A stretch of DNA of 64,000 nucleotides from the NCBI RefSeq assembly GCF_963678635.1, contig NC_087067.1:55054456-55118455 (forward strand). Reading direction: 5' to 3'. The number at the start of each line of letters is the position of its first letter. Position 1 is the stretch's first letter. The position numbers were made by a program, and so were the translations under genes. The notes below the pieces were generated by a model. That model saw nothing but the letters and a program-made list of their open reading frames with translations, ran no database searches and was not told the origin of the DNA. This document shows positions 1-10,200 of this stretch, piece by piece. The stretch comes from Symsagittifera roscoffensis. Its lineage: Eukaryota > Xenacoelomorpha > Acoela > Convolutidae.

Positions 1-355
1 TCCAAGTTTTACAACTTTTAGGCAAATATTTAACTACTCATTAGCATATGTTATGCACTTTTACTACAAGTTTATCGCAACAAAGTCTCCGCAAGCTTGC
101 AACCAAGGAATTTTTTCTACTGTTGAATAAAGGTTTTCGGATCGGGTTCAATGGAAAGTTTCACGACAATTTGAATTCGATTTTTGCTGTCTCTATCATC
201 AATCAAAACCTTTGAATAAAAAAACAATTGACATTTCAGGTATTGTGATGAAAACACTGTGTTATTTCTGATTAATTTTATCACAATTGTTTACACTTTT
301 CAGATTCAGTAAAAACTAATATTCATAACAATTTCTATGTTTTAAAAAAAAAAAA
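1..355. other. A+T-rich stretch without a visible gene
   Basis: No convincing coding frame on either strand. It lies beyond the stop codon of the small zinc-finger gene, which is read leftward. The left end of the neighbouring element may lie here or outside the window; I saw no terminal inverted repeat. Confidence 0.4.
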
Positions 356-579
356 TTATACCTTCTCTTGAAGTTTGTTTGGAGCCTGCTGAGCACGTAA
401 TTTACCATAATGCTGAAAATGCTTCTTCTTGAAATGATTAGCGAGTTCCTCGCTGCTTTAGGTCTAAAAATTACACTTAGAACACAACAGGTTCTACGAT
501 GTCTTGATGCATTTAAGCGAGTGTATTCTCTGCCACATTCCAGACATGCAACTCCTTCGTTTCTATTCAGTGACGGCAT
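356..579 (-). pseudogene. Small zinc-finger protein, frameshifted; paralogue of the polymerase N-terminus
   Basis: The ATG is at 577-579. The first ~33 codons encode a Cys2-HisCys type finger (C-L-E-C, then H and C after 12 and 4 residues). This closely parallels the N-terminus of the polymerase gene starting at 7208: both open with M-x-(S/T)-L-N-x-N-E and share YTR and RHR/RHRK motifs. After the first finger the frame shifts. In the next frame a second C2H2 finger can be followed (C-S-K-C, then N-H-F-K-K-K-H), interrupted by two in-frame stops, and a lysine/glutamine-rich tail ends at a stop at 356-358. The gene is therefore broken. In the intact state it was probably either a short two-finger DNA-binding protein or the head of a second polymerase copy. 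A CCAAT array lies just upstream. The relationship is seen directly; a DNA-binding role is inferred from the finger type. Confidence 0.6.
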
Positions 580-689
580 CTAAATAAGTACAGAAAAATT
601 AAATGGGAGATTTAAAATGTACCAAATTTTTAGATAAAATGAGTTGAATAGCCTCAAAAAATGAATAAAATTGAATAAAAACAACAAAC

Positions 690-1070
690 TTTTCAACCAA
701 TTGTTTTTAACGTGAAAGAAAATCAGAATGATTGTGCTATTTAACCTAGCTGAAATAAAAATTATCCAATCTAACCGGGAGTTTTCAATATTATCAACCA
801 ATCAGAATCGAGCATTAATTATAAGGAAAATTAAATCTTTTCTGATATCAACCAATTAGAATCGAGCTTCAATAGTCATGGAATTTTAAACAAATTTAAT
901 GTCAACCAATCAGAATTGAGCTTCAGTAGTCATGGAACTTTCAAGAAATTTAATGTCAACCAATCAGAATTGCGCCTTTCTTCTCATGAATTTTTCAACA
1001 AATTTTATATAGTTTGTAGATTTTGAGGATACTTTCAGAGGCAGTATTTGTGGTAATAACCAATCAGAAT
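690..1070 (-). promoter_or_regulatory. CCAAT-box array, partly a 54-bp tandem repeat
   Basis: CCAAT occurs at 696, 766, 798, 852, 906, 960 and 1060. The four copies from 798 to 960 are spaced exactly 54 bp apart, and most read CCAATCAGAAT followed by similar flanks. The array sits directly upstream of the minus-strand zinc-finger gene, so in gene orientation the boxes read ATTGG. CCAATCA/G is the well-known binding site of the NF-Y factor and works in either orientation. Promoter function is inferred from motif and position. Confidence 0.5.
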
Positions 1071-1220
1071 GAAGTGTTCACAGATTTTAAAAACTTTGTA
1101 GATCAGAACCAAACTATGTTTCTAAATTTTCCTAATCAATCAATTTTATTGAATTTTTCAAACAAAACTAAGATATGAAATTTGATGCCTTAGTGAGATA
1201 AATGGGATTTCTTGTCTAGT

Positions 1221-1745
1221 TTATATTGTTTTTTCGATTTTCAATTCAAACTTTGACATTTCGATCAAAATTTTTTCGATTTGTTCTATTTCTAACCAGT
1301 GAAAAAAGAACTTACCGAAATACTCAATTTTATCATCTTCTTTTTAGTATATTGTAATAAAAACAACCAGAAGTCTTTTAAATTTATATTTGGATAATCG
1401 ATTAAAAGATATTCTGACAATCTACATTTTTTATTTGTATCAAATTCAAAACAGAAATAGAAATGATGTTCTTTATCTCCAATTTTTGTTTCATAGGCTC
1501 TTCCATTGTTTTGTTTTTTACTGATAGACCACTGAATCTGACTTAACTCTTCTAGATAAAAACATGGTTGATAAATCTGGCAGTACTCTTCTTTTTTGTA
1601 ATCTTCTCGCCATCTTTTTAACAAAACGATTGAGCTTTCTGTGTTTCTATACAAGTTAAAACTTATACAATCTCCATCAATTTCATCTGTCTACCACTTT
1701 TGTAGTTTTTTGTAGTAGTCCAATTTTAAAATCTGATAAATGTTC
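1221..1745 (-). pseudogene. Unknown protein, family X copy 1 (decayed)
   Basis: I do not recognise this protein. The main open stretch (1292-1654, about 120 codons) is rich in Lys, Tyr, Phe and Ile. In the same frame it extends upstream past an in-frame TAG at 1691-1693. The region just before and after that stop (L-K-L-x-Y-x-K, then D-E-I-D-x-D) matches the N-terminal part of the gene at 6096-6665, so the two are diverged paralogues in the same orientation. After 1292 a shifted frame carries a Lys/Glu/Ile-rich, coiled-coil-like tail to a stop at 1221-1223, comparable to the tail of the other copy. No ATG is clear. Two CCAAT motifs lie upstream at 1916 and 1958. It is treated as a pseudogene because of the stop and the frame change. 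Confidence 0.45.
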
Positions 1746-2281
1746 GGACAATGAAAACGCTTTTGATAGAAACATATTTCTTACTGAAATAAACAAAGAA
1801 ACTTCAAAAAACTCGAATTGTTTAATCATTTTTAAAGTTTTTTGTAATAACAATCACCGTAAATATACTTTTTTACTTTTTCAGAGTCTAATTATTTTTA
1901 ATGAAAATCATGTAGCCAATCAAAACCTCAAACTAAGGCAAAAAAAAGTAAAAACAACCAATGAAATTCAAAAAATCGATATATAACGATAATGTTTTCA
2001 ACTAAATATACATTCTTGTTTGTAATTTTGTTAAATTGAGGCAAAAATTTGCTAAATTTTGATGACAACAGTAATTAAATAAATTTATCTGTAGTTTCAA
2101 AAACAAATACTGGAAAATCATTTGATAATTGATTAGTGTTTAATGTCAATTTCGATTACATTGTTTGTTTTGTCTGAATTTTCCTCAGATTTTATAGCTC
2201 TAAATATACACTTCAATGAGATGAAAATAGTTTTGAACCAATAATATCTCAATTACCAAACATGCAAAACATCACAAAGCT
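1746..2281. other. Intergenic, A+T-rich, with CCAAT motifs
   Basis: No coding signal seen. CCAAT at 1916, 1958 and 2235 may belong to the promoter of the leftward family X gene. They are sparser than in the two true arrays. Confidence 0.35.
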
Positions 2282-2677
2282 TTACTGAGCTTTACAATTA
2301 TCAACAAACATAAAGTCTCCCAATATGTGGGACAAATCTTTGAATTCATTCAAAGTATAGTTGACATATGCAGCTTGCTTCAAGTCTTCATTTTCCTTTG
2401 CAGTGAAGATTCGAATCTGAATGTAAGGGGGCTTGCTCATGTTGTACTTCTTGATTATGACACACACCCTCCTCATGTTGTATGTTGCTATTTCATATAC
2501 TCTATAACAGATGTCGAGCTCCTGATCCATAGTTGATTCTTTGGCAGATTTTGCTTCATATATAGGTACGAGTCCAAGATTTTCAGCATCGTGAATAACA
2601 GTATTCCGTATCGCGGGTGTTGAATTTCCTTCTTTTTCACCAAGATAAACTTGTTGAGACTTTTCAAATTGTCCCAA
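2282..2677 (-). CDS. Unknown protein of about 131 residues
   Basis: An open minus-strand frame with balanced composition (M-G-Q-F-E-K-S at the start as given, ending D-N-C-K-A-Q then TAA). It has no transmembrane segment or recognisable motif. The codon at the nominal start is TTG. The frame stays open further upstream to a TAA near 2710 without any ATG, while an ATG at 2680-2682 is in a different frame. Either the start has been lost, or a small indel near the 5' end has put the ATG out of frame. It lies in the same orientation as the other small genes of this element. Its protein-like composition amid very A+T-rich flanks argues for a real, perhaps decayed, gene. Function unknown. Confidence 0.45.
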   Translation of the reverse strand: MGQFEKSQQVYLGEKEGNSTPAIRNTVIHDAENLGLVPIYEAKSAKESTMDQELDICYRVYEIATYNMRRVCVIIKKYNMSKPPYIQIRIFTAKENEDLKQAAYVNYTLNEFKDLSHILGDFMFVDNCKAQ

Positions 2678-3158
2678 ATCATTTATTTTTAATAATTGAG
2701 AGCACGGTTACAAGTTTATTTTCCCCTTGTAGGATTTTTGGAACCAAACAAATCTCCCAATTCTTCTTTAATTTTTTGAAAATTCAATATAGTTGAGACT
2801 ATCAGCTTTCATTGAGTACATTTTGAAGAAGAAACTTCCCAGCTTTTATTCAGATTATAATAGTAAATCAGTTTATTTCTGTTTCCAACGAACTTTTCGA
2901 AAACTATATAGTAACCCAAGATTATTGCGTGGCTACTCATGATTCTTTCTGTTCTTTGCGAAATTGCAAATTTCAGATATTTTTAATTGGAACATCTCTT
3001 AGCCAAATTCATCAGATAGTAGACAAATATCAAAACATATATCAAGAAATTGAGTAGATTCTTTTCGAGTGATCTGAACACAGATTCTTTTCGAGTATTG
3101 TTACATCAAGTTGGGAAGTCTTCAATCAGCTTAGTTGCGGAGTTCAGCATAATTTACG

Positions 3159-3385
3159 ATGGAAAGGAGCAGAAAAAACAACAAGCGTCTCAAGGAAACT
3201 GCTCGTTTGGAAAAAGTTCAAAAAACATTATCTAAGTTCTAATCAAAAACTTGCATCTACGCAAACTCTTGGCTCAGCATTTTTGGACAGAATTCGAAAA
3301 GTTCACAACTCAAATTATGAATCTGATTTGTTCAAAATAATTGATTGTTTTATTGATGGTTATGGTTCTGTAAATAGTGAGCGTG
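3159..3385 (+). pseudogene. Broken small basic protein gene
   Basis: From an ATG at 3159-3161 the frame encodes a Lys/Arg/Glu-rich helix-forming segment of 27 codons (starting M-E-R-S-R-K-N-N-K-R) up to a TAA. One nucleotide away, the frame immediately after continues with a normal-looking protein stretch (K-L-A-S-T-Q-T-L-G-S-A-F-L-D-R, then ...I-D-C-F-I-D-G-Y-G) to about 3385. Together they suggest one gene with a frameshift. It runs plus, unlike the small genes around it. The family is not recognised; the basic head could bind nucleic acid, which is inference only. Confidence 0.35.
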
Positions 3386-3599
3386 TCAGTTTTTCTATTA
3401 ATTTTTCATTATTTCTTCATAAAAATCTAGTCAAGGTTAATTAAATTTCAATCCAAGTGCTTTTCAACGAATAAATGTATGTTACTCTTTTACAAGATGC
3501 AATAAATTTAATCACTTTATAGCAAATATGCGTATTTTACAGAAGTTTGTTGCAGAACGCAAATTTTTTCTGATTTTAAAATAAATACATTTGCAAAAC

Positions 3600-4870
3600 C
3601 TAACTTCTTTTTTTCTTATTATTTAGCAGTTATCAGTATTGATGACTTCGAGTGCTGTTCCGTATCTTAATACACTGTTTTCTTGATGTTTTTGATTAAG
3701 ATACGTGCAAAAATAGATTTTTTTTTGATCAAACTTAAAAGAAAGGAACTCTTAAACTTTAATTTTTAACATTGTAAGAAAATCTTGTTACAGTTTTCTT
3801 TGAAATACAAAAGTATTCAATGAAATTTTTCCAAATTTGCGAGATTTTTTTTTTGATTTTTATAACAATTATGCGAAATAATTATGAAAATTTTTGCATG
3901 TTGCAAAATTTGTAAAGATTTTTTTAAAATATGCAAAATTTTTTGAGAAATTTTTTTGCACGATGCATTTTTTTTTCATGATTTTTAAAAAAATATATGC
4001 AAAAACCAAACTTCTTTTTTCTTACACAAATGCAAAAATTGCTAAAATTTTTTGTAAAAACTTGTTAAAATAATCCAAAAAATTGTTTTATTTAATCATT
4101 TGAGTGCTATTCCCTATCATAATACACCGTATTTCCGACATTTTTGATCAATCTACATGCGAAAAAGAGATTTTTTCATGATCAAAATTAAAACAAAGAT
4201 TTTCATTTACTTTAATTATTAACAGTGCAAGAAAACCCTCTTTCACTTTTCTTTAAAATGCCAAAAATTTTTGATGAAATTTTTCTTATTTTGCGAGATT
4301 TTCTTTGATTTTTTTCACAAGTATACAAAAAAATTATGAAATTTTTTGCATGTTGCAAAATTTGTAAAAATTTTTTTAAATATGCAAAATTTTTCAAAAA
4401 AATTTTTTGCACGATGCAACTTTTTTCATGATTTTTCAAAAATTATATGCAAAAACCAAACTTCTTTTTTCTTTTGCAAAACCGAAAACTGCAAAATTTT
4501 AATGTAAAAAACTTGTTAAATTATTGCTAAATTATTTTCATATTTGCTGACTTTGAGTGCTATTCCCTATCTTAATACATTGTTTTTCAGATATTTTTGA
4601 TCAATCTACATGCAAAAAAGAGATATTTTCCTGATCAAAATTAAAACACAGATTTTCATTTACATTAATTATTAACAGTGCAAGAAAATCTTCTTTCAGT
4701 TTTCTTTAAAATGCGAAAAAATTTAATGAAATTTTTCTTAATATGCGAGATTTTCTTCGATTTTTTTAATTGTGCCAGAAAAATTATAAAAAAATTTTCA
4801 TGGTGCAAAAATTAATGTAAGTTTTAAACATGTTTGCAAAAACTGATTAGTTTTTTTGCCATCTTTCTAA
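3600..4870. repeat. Tandem repeat, about 451 bp, three copies
   Basis: The segment containing GAGTGCTATTCCCTATCTTA recurs with anchors near 3652, 4103 and 4555, i.e. 451 and 452 bp apart. Each copy continues with the same run of motifs: a GATCAAT/CTACATGC segment, AACAGTGCAAGAAAA, TTTCTTTAAAATGC and a GCGAGATTTT segment. Copies are diverged (roughly 80-90% by eye). There is no conserved reading frame. A shorter form of the CTATCTTAATACA motif reappears at 10,954-11,042 beyond the polymerase gene. Confidence 0.7.
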
Positions 4871-5070
4871 GAAAACTCTGTAAAAGTATTTACCAAATGC
4901 ATAATTAGTTTCATTTTTAACAAAATTTTCAACAACAAAAAAAAAACTTCTCCTTCGAAATTTCGTAACAAAATTTTCTATGATCTCATCTCTTTAATTC
5001 ATATCTCTTTTAAAAAAATACTAGATGCAAAGAAAATGAAATACAAAACACAAGACAATAACCAATTTAT

Positions 5071-5481
5071 TTACAAATCAAAGAGCTGTCGAGCAGCTGA
5101 AGAATATTGCAAATTCTCAATGGAGCGCAAAGCTGGTCTTGCCTCCATCACTGGTGGTTCGCTGACTGGCGTTCTTGACTCAGAGAACCCCTCATCCTCT
5201 TCGATGGTAATTGGGTTGTCCACAGATCCCTCTTCCCAAGGAAATAGGAAAACTTCGACTGGTTGTGCCACATATCTAGAGTCAGGAATCTCGTGGTAGT
5301 TCATTCCCACATGCTCAGACACTTCCTCCATCATTTGCATGGTCCCAAGTTGGTTCTCTGTGATGGGAACTTGCGTCATATGATTATAGTTGAAATCTTT
5401 TCGCATCACCTCCACCATGTGCCAGACTTGAATTGGGATGTCCATTCGTGCCAGAAAAACTCCACAAACTGTTTCTCGCAC
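5071..5481 (-). CDS. Unknown protein, 125-137 residues, acidic middle
   Basis: Among the best small coding candidates in the element: balanced composition and higher G+C than its surroundings. The open frame begins at a GTG (5479-5481); the first ATG in frame is at 5443-5445, giving about 125 residues. The N-terminal half carries V-W-H-M-V-E-V-M-R-K-D-F and Met/Glu-rich helical sequence. The C-terminal half is acidic and proline-containing (E-E-G-S-V-D, E-E-D-E-G-F, P-V-S-E-P-P). It ends Q-L-F-D-L then TAA. The stop overlaps an AATAAA polyadenylation-like signal (TAAATAAA), a compact arrangement. A CCAAT array lies about 270-480 bp upstream. No family is recognised. The sequence-level support is good; the function is unknown. 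Confidence 0.55.
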   Translation of the reverse strand: MRETVCGVFLARMDIPIQVWHMVEVMRKDFNYNHMTQVPITENQLGTMQMMEEVSEHVGMNYHEIPDSRYVAQPVEVFLFPWEEGSVDNPITIEEDEGFSESRTPVSEPPVMEARPALRSIENLQYSSAARQLFDL

Positions 5482-5744
5482 TTGGATTTATACTAAATCA
5501 GCCGAAAATTCTACCGAGAACATATGGTTGTTGTATTGTACTGAGAAAATCATTTTGAGTAATAAGTTGAGTTAACCATACAGAGTATAAACAAGATTAA
5601 CAGTTGAGAGGGAGAAAGTTGACGGTGGTTAAGTTGAAATTAATGTATTTAGAGCTGAGAGGGGAGGTAGTTGACGGTAGTTAAGTTAAAAATAAAAAGA
5701 TTTTTAGTTAAGAGACAGGGGTACCTTCAACTGGAATGTGCTGG

Positions 5745-5930
5745 TTTAACCAATCAGAATGGATTTTTCTGATTTGGATTGAAGTCGTGTCCAATCAGAT
5801 TTCAGTTTAATTTTATGGAATTCTTTTAGAAAACTCGTGTCCAATCGGAAACAAAGATCAATTTTACACATTGTCGTTTCCAATCACAAAAATATTCACT
5901 TTTGTTCAAGTTGTTGTATCCAATCAGAGG
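5745..5930 (-). promoter_or_regulatory. Second CCAAT-box array
   Basis: CCAAT at 5750, 5791, 5841, 5880 and 5920, spaced 41, 50, 39 and 40 bp. Three of the five read CCAATCAG, and the first is the full CCAATCAGAAT also used in the array near 0.8-1.07 kb. It lies upstream of the minus-strand gene at 5071-5481. The spacing is less regular than in the first array, so it looks selected as separate sites more than as a simple tandem copy. Promoter role is inferred. Confidence 0.5.
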
Positions 5931-6095
5931 AACTTTTTAAGGACTGAAATCTTCCAAATAAATAAAATTATACACAAATGCAATCGCAAAAATAAATGAC
6001 CAAAAGTTGTTTATTGTACAAATAAGAAATATCGCCGTTATAAGTAACAAAAGAAAGAAAAATTAATCAAAGTAGCATCTCTGCAAGTCTTCTCA

Positions 6096-6665
6096 TCAAG
6101 TTAATTGAATTTTTTGTTTATAATCGATGAGAAATTGCTGACTTTTGAGCAGATAGTCAAGTTCTTTGATTTTGATGTAGATTTGAGAGGATAACTCAAA
6201 GTTGATGAATTTTTCAAAGCAAATCTCTGGTTATCTGATTCCAAACCTGATCATGCAAGATTTTGAACTTTGAAAATCATTAAAGAAATGGAGGAATAAA
6301 GAAGTTTGCTGGGGAGTTTTGACAAATTTGGGAGTTGGGTAGCGAATGAAAAGAGTCTTTGAATTATTATCGTACGACTTTTTTATTAACTTCAAGTTTT
6401 CTAAAAAAAATAAAATTTCTTTTCTAGTCAGGTGTAACTCAGCAGTAAGTTTATAGCTTTGATACGCAATGTGTGGATCAAATGTAAACTCTTTGGTTGA
6501 GTAAGTTTCCCTAAAGAGACCTTTACTTAGTCGGAGAACTCTATTTTGGACAACATAAACGTCCGAAAAATTATGAAAAAAGTAAGAATCTACGTCTATC
6601 TCATCAATGAGGAAATCACACCGAATATTTTCTTTTTTCTTGTAGAGTAATTTGAGAGAGTTCAA
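6096..6665 (-). pseudogene. Unknown protein, family X copy 2 (one frameshift)
   Basis: The ATG at 6663-6665 opens a 144-codon frame (M-N-S-L-K-L-L-Y-K-K-K start). It is rich in Leu, Phe, Tyr and Lys and has a D-E-I-D-V-D segment shared with the copy at 1221-1745. Near 6231 it runs into a stop, while the adjacent frame continues with a plausible C-terminal helix (C-F-E-K-F-I-N-F-E-L-S through K-I-Q-L-T) to a TGA at 6096-6098. One small indel would explain this. The gene diverges from the polymerase gene at 7208, and the 540 bp between them hold the TGACGTCA array, which could serve both. The family is unknown. The paralogy with copy 1 is my reading by eye. Confidence 0.5.
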
Positions 6666-6794
6666 ATGTTTCTTAATTGACGCTTTTCAAAAATGCATAT
6701 ATTTTGGATCCAAAGTTATGTCTAGAAACTGCTTAGTTCTGATTAGTTGAAATTTTTTCTGGAAAAATCTAGAAATTTTGAAGGAATGACGTAA

Positions 6795-7015
6795 GCGATG
6801 ACGTCATTACCATAAAAAGAGTGTAGCGTGGGTGGTGACGTCACTTCTAATTATAGAATGACGTCATTACCATAAAAAGGAAACTGCGTAGGTGGTGACG
6901 TCACATATCTTCAAAGAAAGACGTCATTACCATAAATGGATATTGCGTAGGCGGTGACGTCACTTCTATTCAAAGAATGACGTCATTAACCTAAAAAGGA
7001 TAATTGCGTAGGCGT
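6795..7015. promoter_or_regulatory. 60-bp tandem repeat with paired TGACGTCA palindromes
   Basis: Exact TGACGTCA occurs at 6800, 6837, 6860, 6897, 6956 and 6979, with a one-base variant (AGACGTCA) at 6920. One series recurs every 60/60/59 bp and the second every 60/59 bp, so each 60-bp unit carries two palindromes 37 and 23 bp apart. The second one is flanked to give GTGACGTCAC. TGACGTCA is the full cAMP-response element bound by CREB/ATF bZIP factors. The array sits between the divergent family X gene (start 6665) and polymerase gene (start 7208). An enhancer or bidirectional promoter role is inferred; a replication-origin role is an alternative. Confidence 0.6.
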
Positions 7016-7207
7016 CACTGTTAGTATGAATACGCTTTTTTGGGTTAAATCATTCATTTTGTTAGCCAATTAGAAACAGTCAATTGGATTTTACTTCAAA
7101 TTTTACATTTCGTTACTTCACGAAAAGGGAAAGTAAGTATTTTCATTCAATTGGTACTTTAAATTTTTAATTTTGGAACTTTTTTAAAGTCCCAATTTTT
7201 TTAGACA

Positions 7208-10200
7208 ATGTCTACCCTTAACCAAAACGAGAAAGTAAAGTGTGGAGACTGTGGAAACATGTATACTCGTCAAAACACAGCTCGACATCGAAAGAGATGT
7301 GCTAAAGGAGTTATTTCATGACCTGATTGTAAGTATTCCACTTACAATCAGCAAAAAATGAACTATCATATGGCCAAGAAGCATGCTCAACCAAGTTCGA
7401 AGCCGTCGACAGTTTGTCCTTCTTGTGAACAAGAGTTCCCAAGTTACTACTCTCTCCAACAACATCGGAGAAAAGAACATGGAGCAAAACAACGGAAACC
7501 CAGTGATACGGTGGCCCTTTTGAACAAGATTGTGGAGGAAGAAGGGGAAGATGGTGAAAAACTAAAGGAGAAAATTAGTGCTTATCAACATTTTCTGTTG
7601 AATAAGGAGATGGAAAACGGGAGACATAAGGTATTTAACTTTCAAATGTCCAAATTAAACACTAAAATAATCAACGAGAAATTTGAAGAAGTCTTCAACA
7701 AGCTCGACTCTGCAGCCAAAATCAACATTTCTCTGGGTTTTGTTCTTCGAAATATTGAGACTGGTGAATATCGATATTTCTACTCCCATGAAAACAATAC
7801 TCTGTTTGAAAAACCCCACTTACTTTGTACGAAAGCGGATTTGATAACAATCAAAGGAAAAGTAGAAAAGTTTGATATTGTGGAGCAATGTACCCAAGAA
7901 CGCCAAAACACAAAATGGAGATTCAAGTTAATTACAACGTCACAATTTTTGCTGCTTTGCTGAAAAACATCTCCATGGGATGTCCGGACTCTGTCTTACC
8001 CGAATCTTTATTACGACATACGCAAGTTAATTGTCTTTTATCTAACAAAGACAAGGAACCTTACAAAAAGCATTTGTGTCTTTGGCGCATTGGCCATGTA
8101 CATGAACGGACATAATGATCTCGACTCTCACACTCTTAGATACTTTACAGATTTTATATCAAAATCTGGTTATGATCCTCAAAGTTTTCGTGGAGTTTCT
8201 GTAGAAGACTTACCTGTTGTCGAGGAAATTGGGCAAAGAAACATTTTTATATACAATTTCGATATCCAAGAAGGAGAATATATAGGAGAACTAGCTCGAC
8301 GAAGTATCGGAAGATTCGATAAAACAGTTAAGCTGCTGAGATTTAACAATCATATCATTCAAACAAATGATATAAATAGTTTGTTCATGTCCTTTTGATG
8401 TCCTAGCTGTGACACTTTCTTTTATAAATCCGACAAATTTAACAACATCTTCTGAGCTGCAAGGACCGAGTGAAACATATTTACCCAAAGAACGTCTGTG
8501 AGAAACCTTGTTTGAAAAGCTAGAAGGATTCACTCTGAAGGCAACTAGCTTTTCAATAATCTAGCAGTTTTCGACTCTGAATCTAGCAAACATATGTCTA
8601 CACAAATCTACAAATTACAAGTTCCATCCATTTTGCGAAAGTGATAAAGACTTGTGTGAAAAACTAGAGAGGACATGACTGGTGGACCTTCCATTGTTTT
8701 CACTCGAAAAGCTGTAGTTGATGAAACATACATCAGAAATTCATCAAATGTTTGTATATCAATTTTTGGAATTGATGCAAGCCGGCTTTACCCTTTCTCA
8801 GCGTGTCAATATATGCCATCAAGACTGTACACGAGATGGGAGTTTGATACTGATATTCAGAAATTCAACGCTAGACATCGCAATTTTGAGAATATGGTCA
8901 TGTCTTTCTATCAGGAAACAAGACCAGCATGTAAAATTGAGAGCTTTTTCACGTCTGGAAAACAGAAAAAAATCTACTGTTTTAATGTGGACGGTTATTG
9001 CGATCACTGTAAGACAGTGTTTGAAGCAATGGGATGCTACTAACACTTCTGTTCCTGTCAAGAAGCTCGTTTCTCCTTAACAGAACAGGATATTGTGGGA
9101 AAGTTAGTGACTGGTGGGAAAGAGTGTGACTGGTGGGAAAGTTTCAAAACCAATGACAAGATCAAAAATCACGTCAGAACCCACTTTCCCTATAAAAGAC
9201 CTCTTTCTTCAGACTCCCCTCTAGCAAAAAAAAGATGGATCTCTTTTTGGCTACGTTCAGTGCGATTTAGTTGTTCCAGATGAGCTAAATCAAAATTTGC
9301 CAACTTTCCTCCAATTTTCAAAAACACAGAAGTTGGAAGAAATGATATTGGAGACTACATGAAAAACTATGCAATCGAGAATGAAATGTTAAAGCATCCG
9401 CAGAGAATGCTGATATCTAGTTTCAAGCTGGAAATTGGAACAGTAATAACTCCTCTGTTCAACTTTTATTTGGAACTTGGCTTCCAGTGCACCAAAATTT
9501 ACCGTTTTGTTCAGTATACTCCACGGAAATGCTGTAATATATTCGTTCAGTCAGTGGTTGATGCTAGAAGACAAGGAGATAAAAACCCTTTGGCAGGAGT
9601 TGTAGCAGAAACAATGAAATTTTGGGTAATTCCTCATATGGATATCAGATCATGGATAGATCGAGACATACAATCACAAAATATCTGAACAAAGAAAAAA
9701 CTCATAAGGCAATCAATGAACCACTGTTTAAAAAACTTAACACAGTTGAGAAGGACTTGTATGAGGTGGAGTTGTTGAAATCAACCATTGAGCACCGAGA
9801 ACCCATCATTGTTGGTTTTTTCATACTTCAGTAAGCAAAACTGAGAATGTTGGAGCTCTACAATAAATTCTTCGACAAGTTCTGTGATGTGAAAAAAATT
9901 GAATAGTTGGAGATGGACCCAGACTCCCTTTACTTAGCTCTTGCTGAAGAAAATTTATACCACTGTATCAAACCAGATAAGAGAGCTGCTTGGGAAAAAA
10001 TGAGGGAAAATGACTGCAGAGACTCTTTCAAGGCGGATGCAAAATCTAATTTCTTCCCTCGAACGTGTTGCAGTACGCATAAAAAATGATAAAAGTGAGC
10101 CGGGACTTTTAAAAGAAGAATTTAGATATACAGAAATGCTCTGTTTGTGAGGCAAGACATATTGCTGCTATGACAACAAGTCCGATAAGTTCAAATTTAG

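Noticed and set aside
690-1070. CRISPR-like array (regular 54-bp spacing)
   Set aside because: The units are similar over their full length with no unique spacers, and the genome is eukaryotic.
1292-1330. 24-bp mini-intron (GTAAGT...GGTTAG) in family X copy 1, with a similar GT...CAG stretch in copy 2
   Set aside because: Removing either stretch does not bring the downstream frame into phase; a frameshift is simpler.
8291-8533. Minus-strand frame under the polymerase gene
   Set aside because: It overlaps the polymerase coding sequence; the plus-strand frames carry the recognisable zinc finger and flanks.
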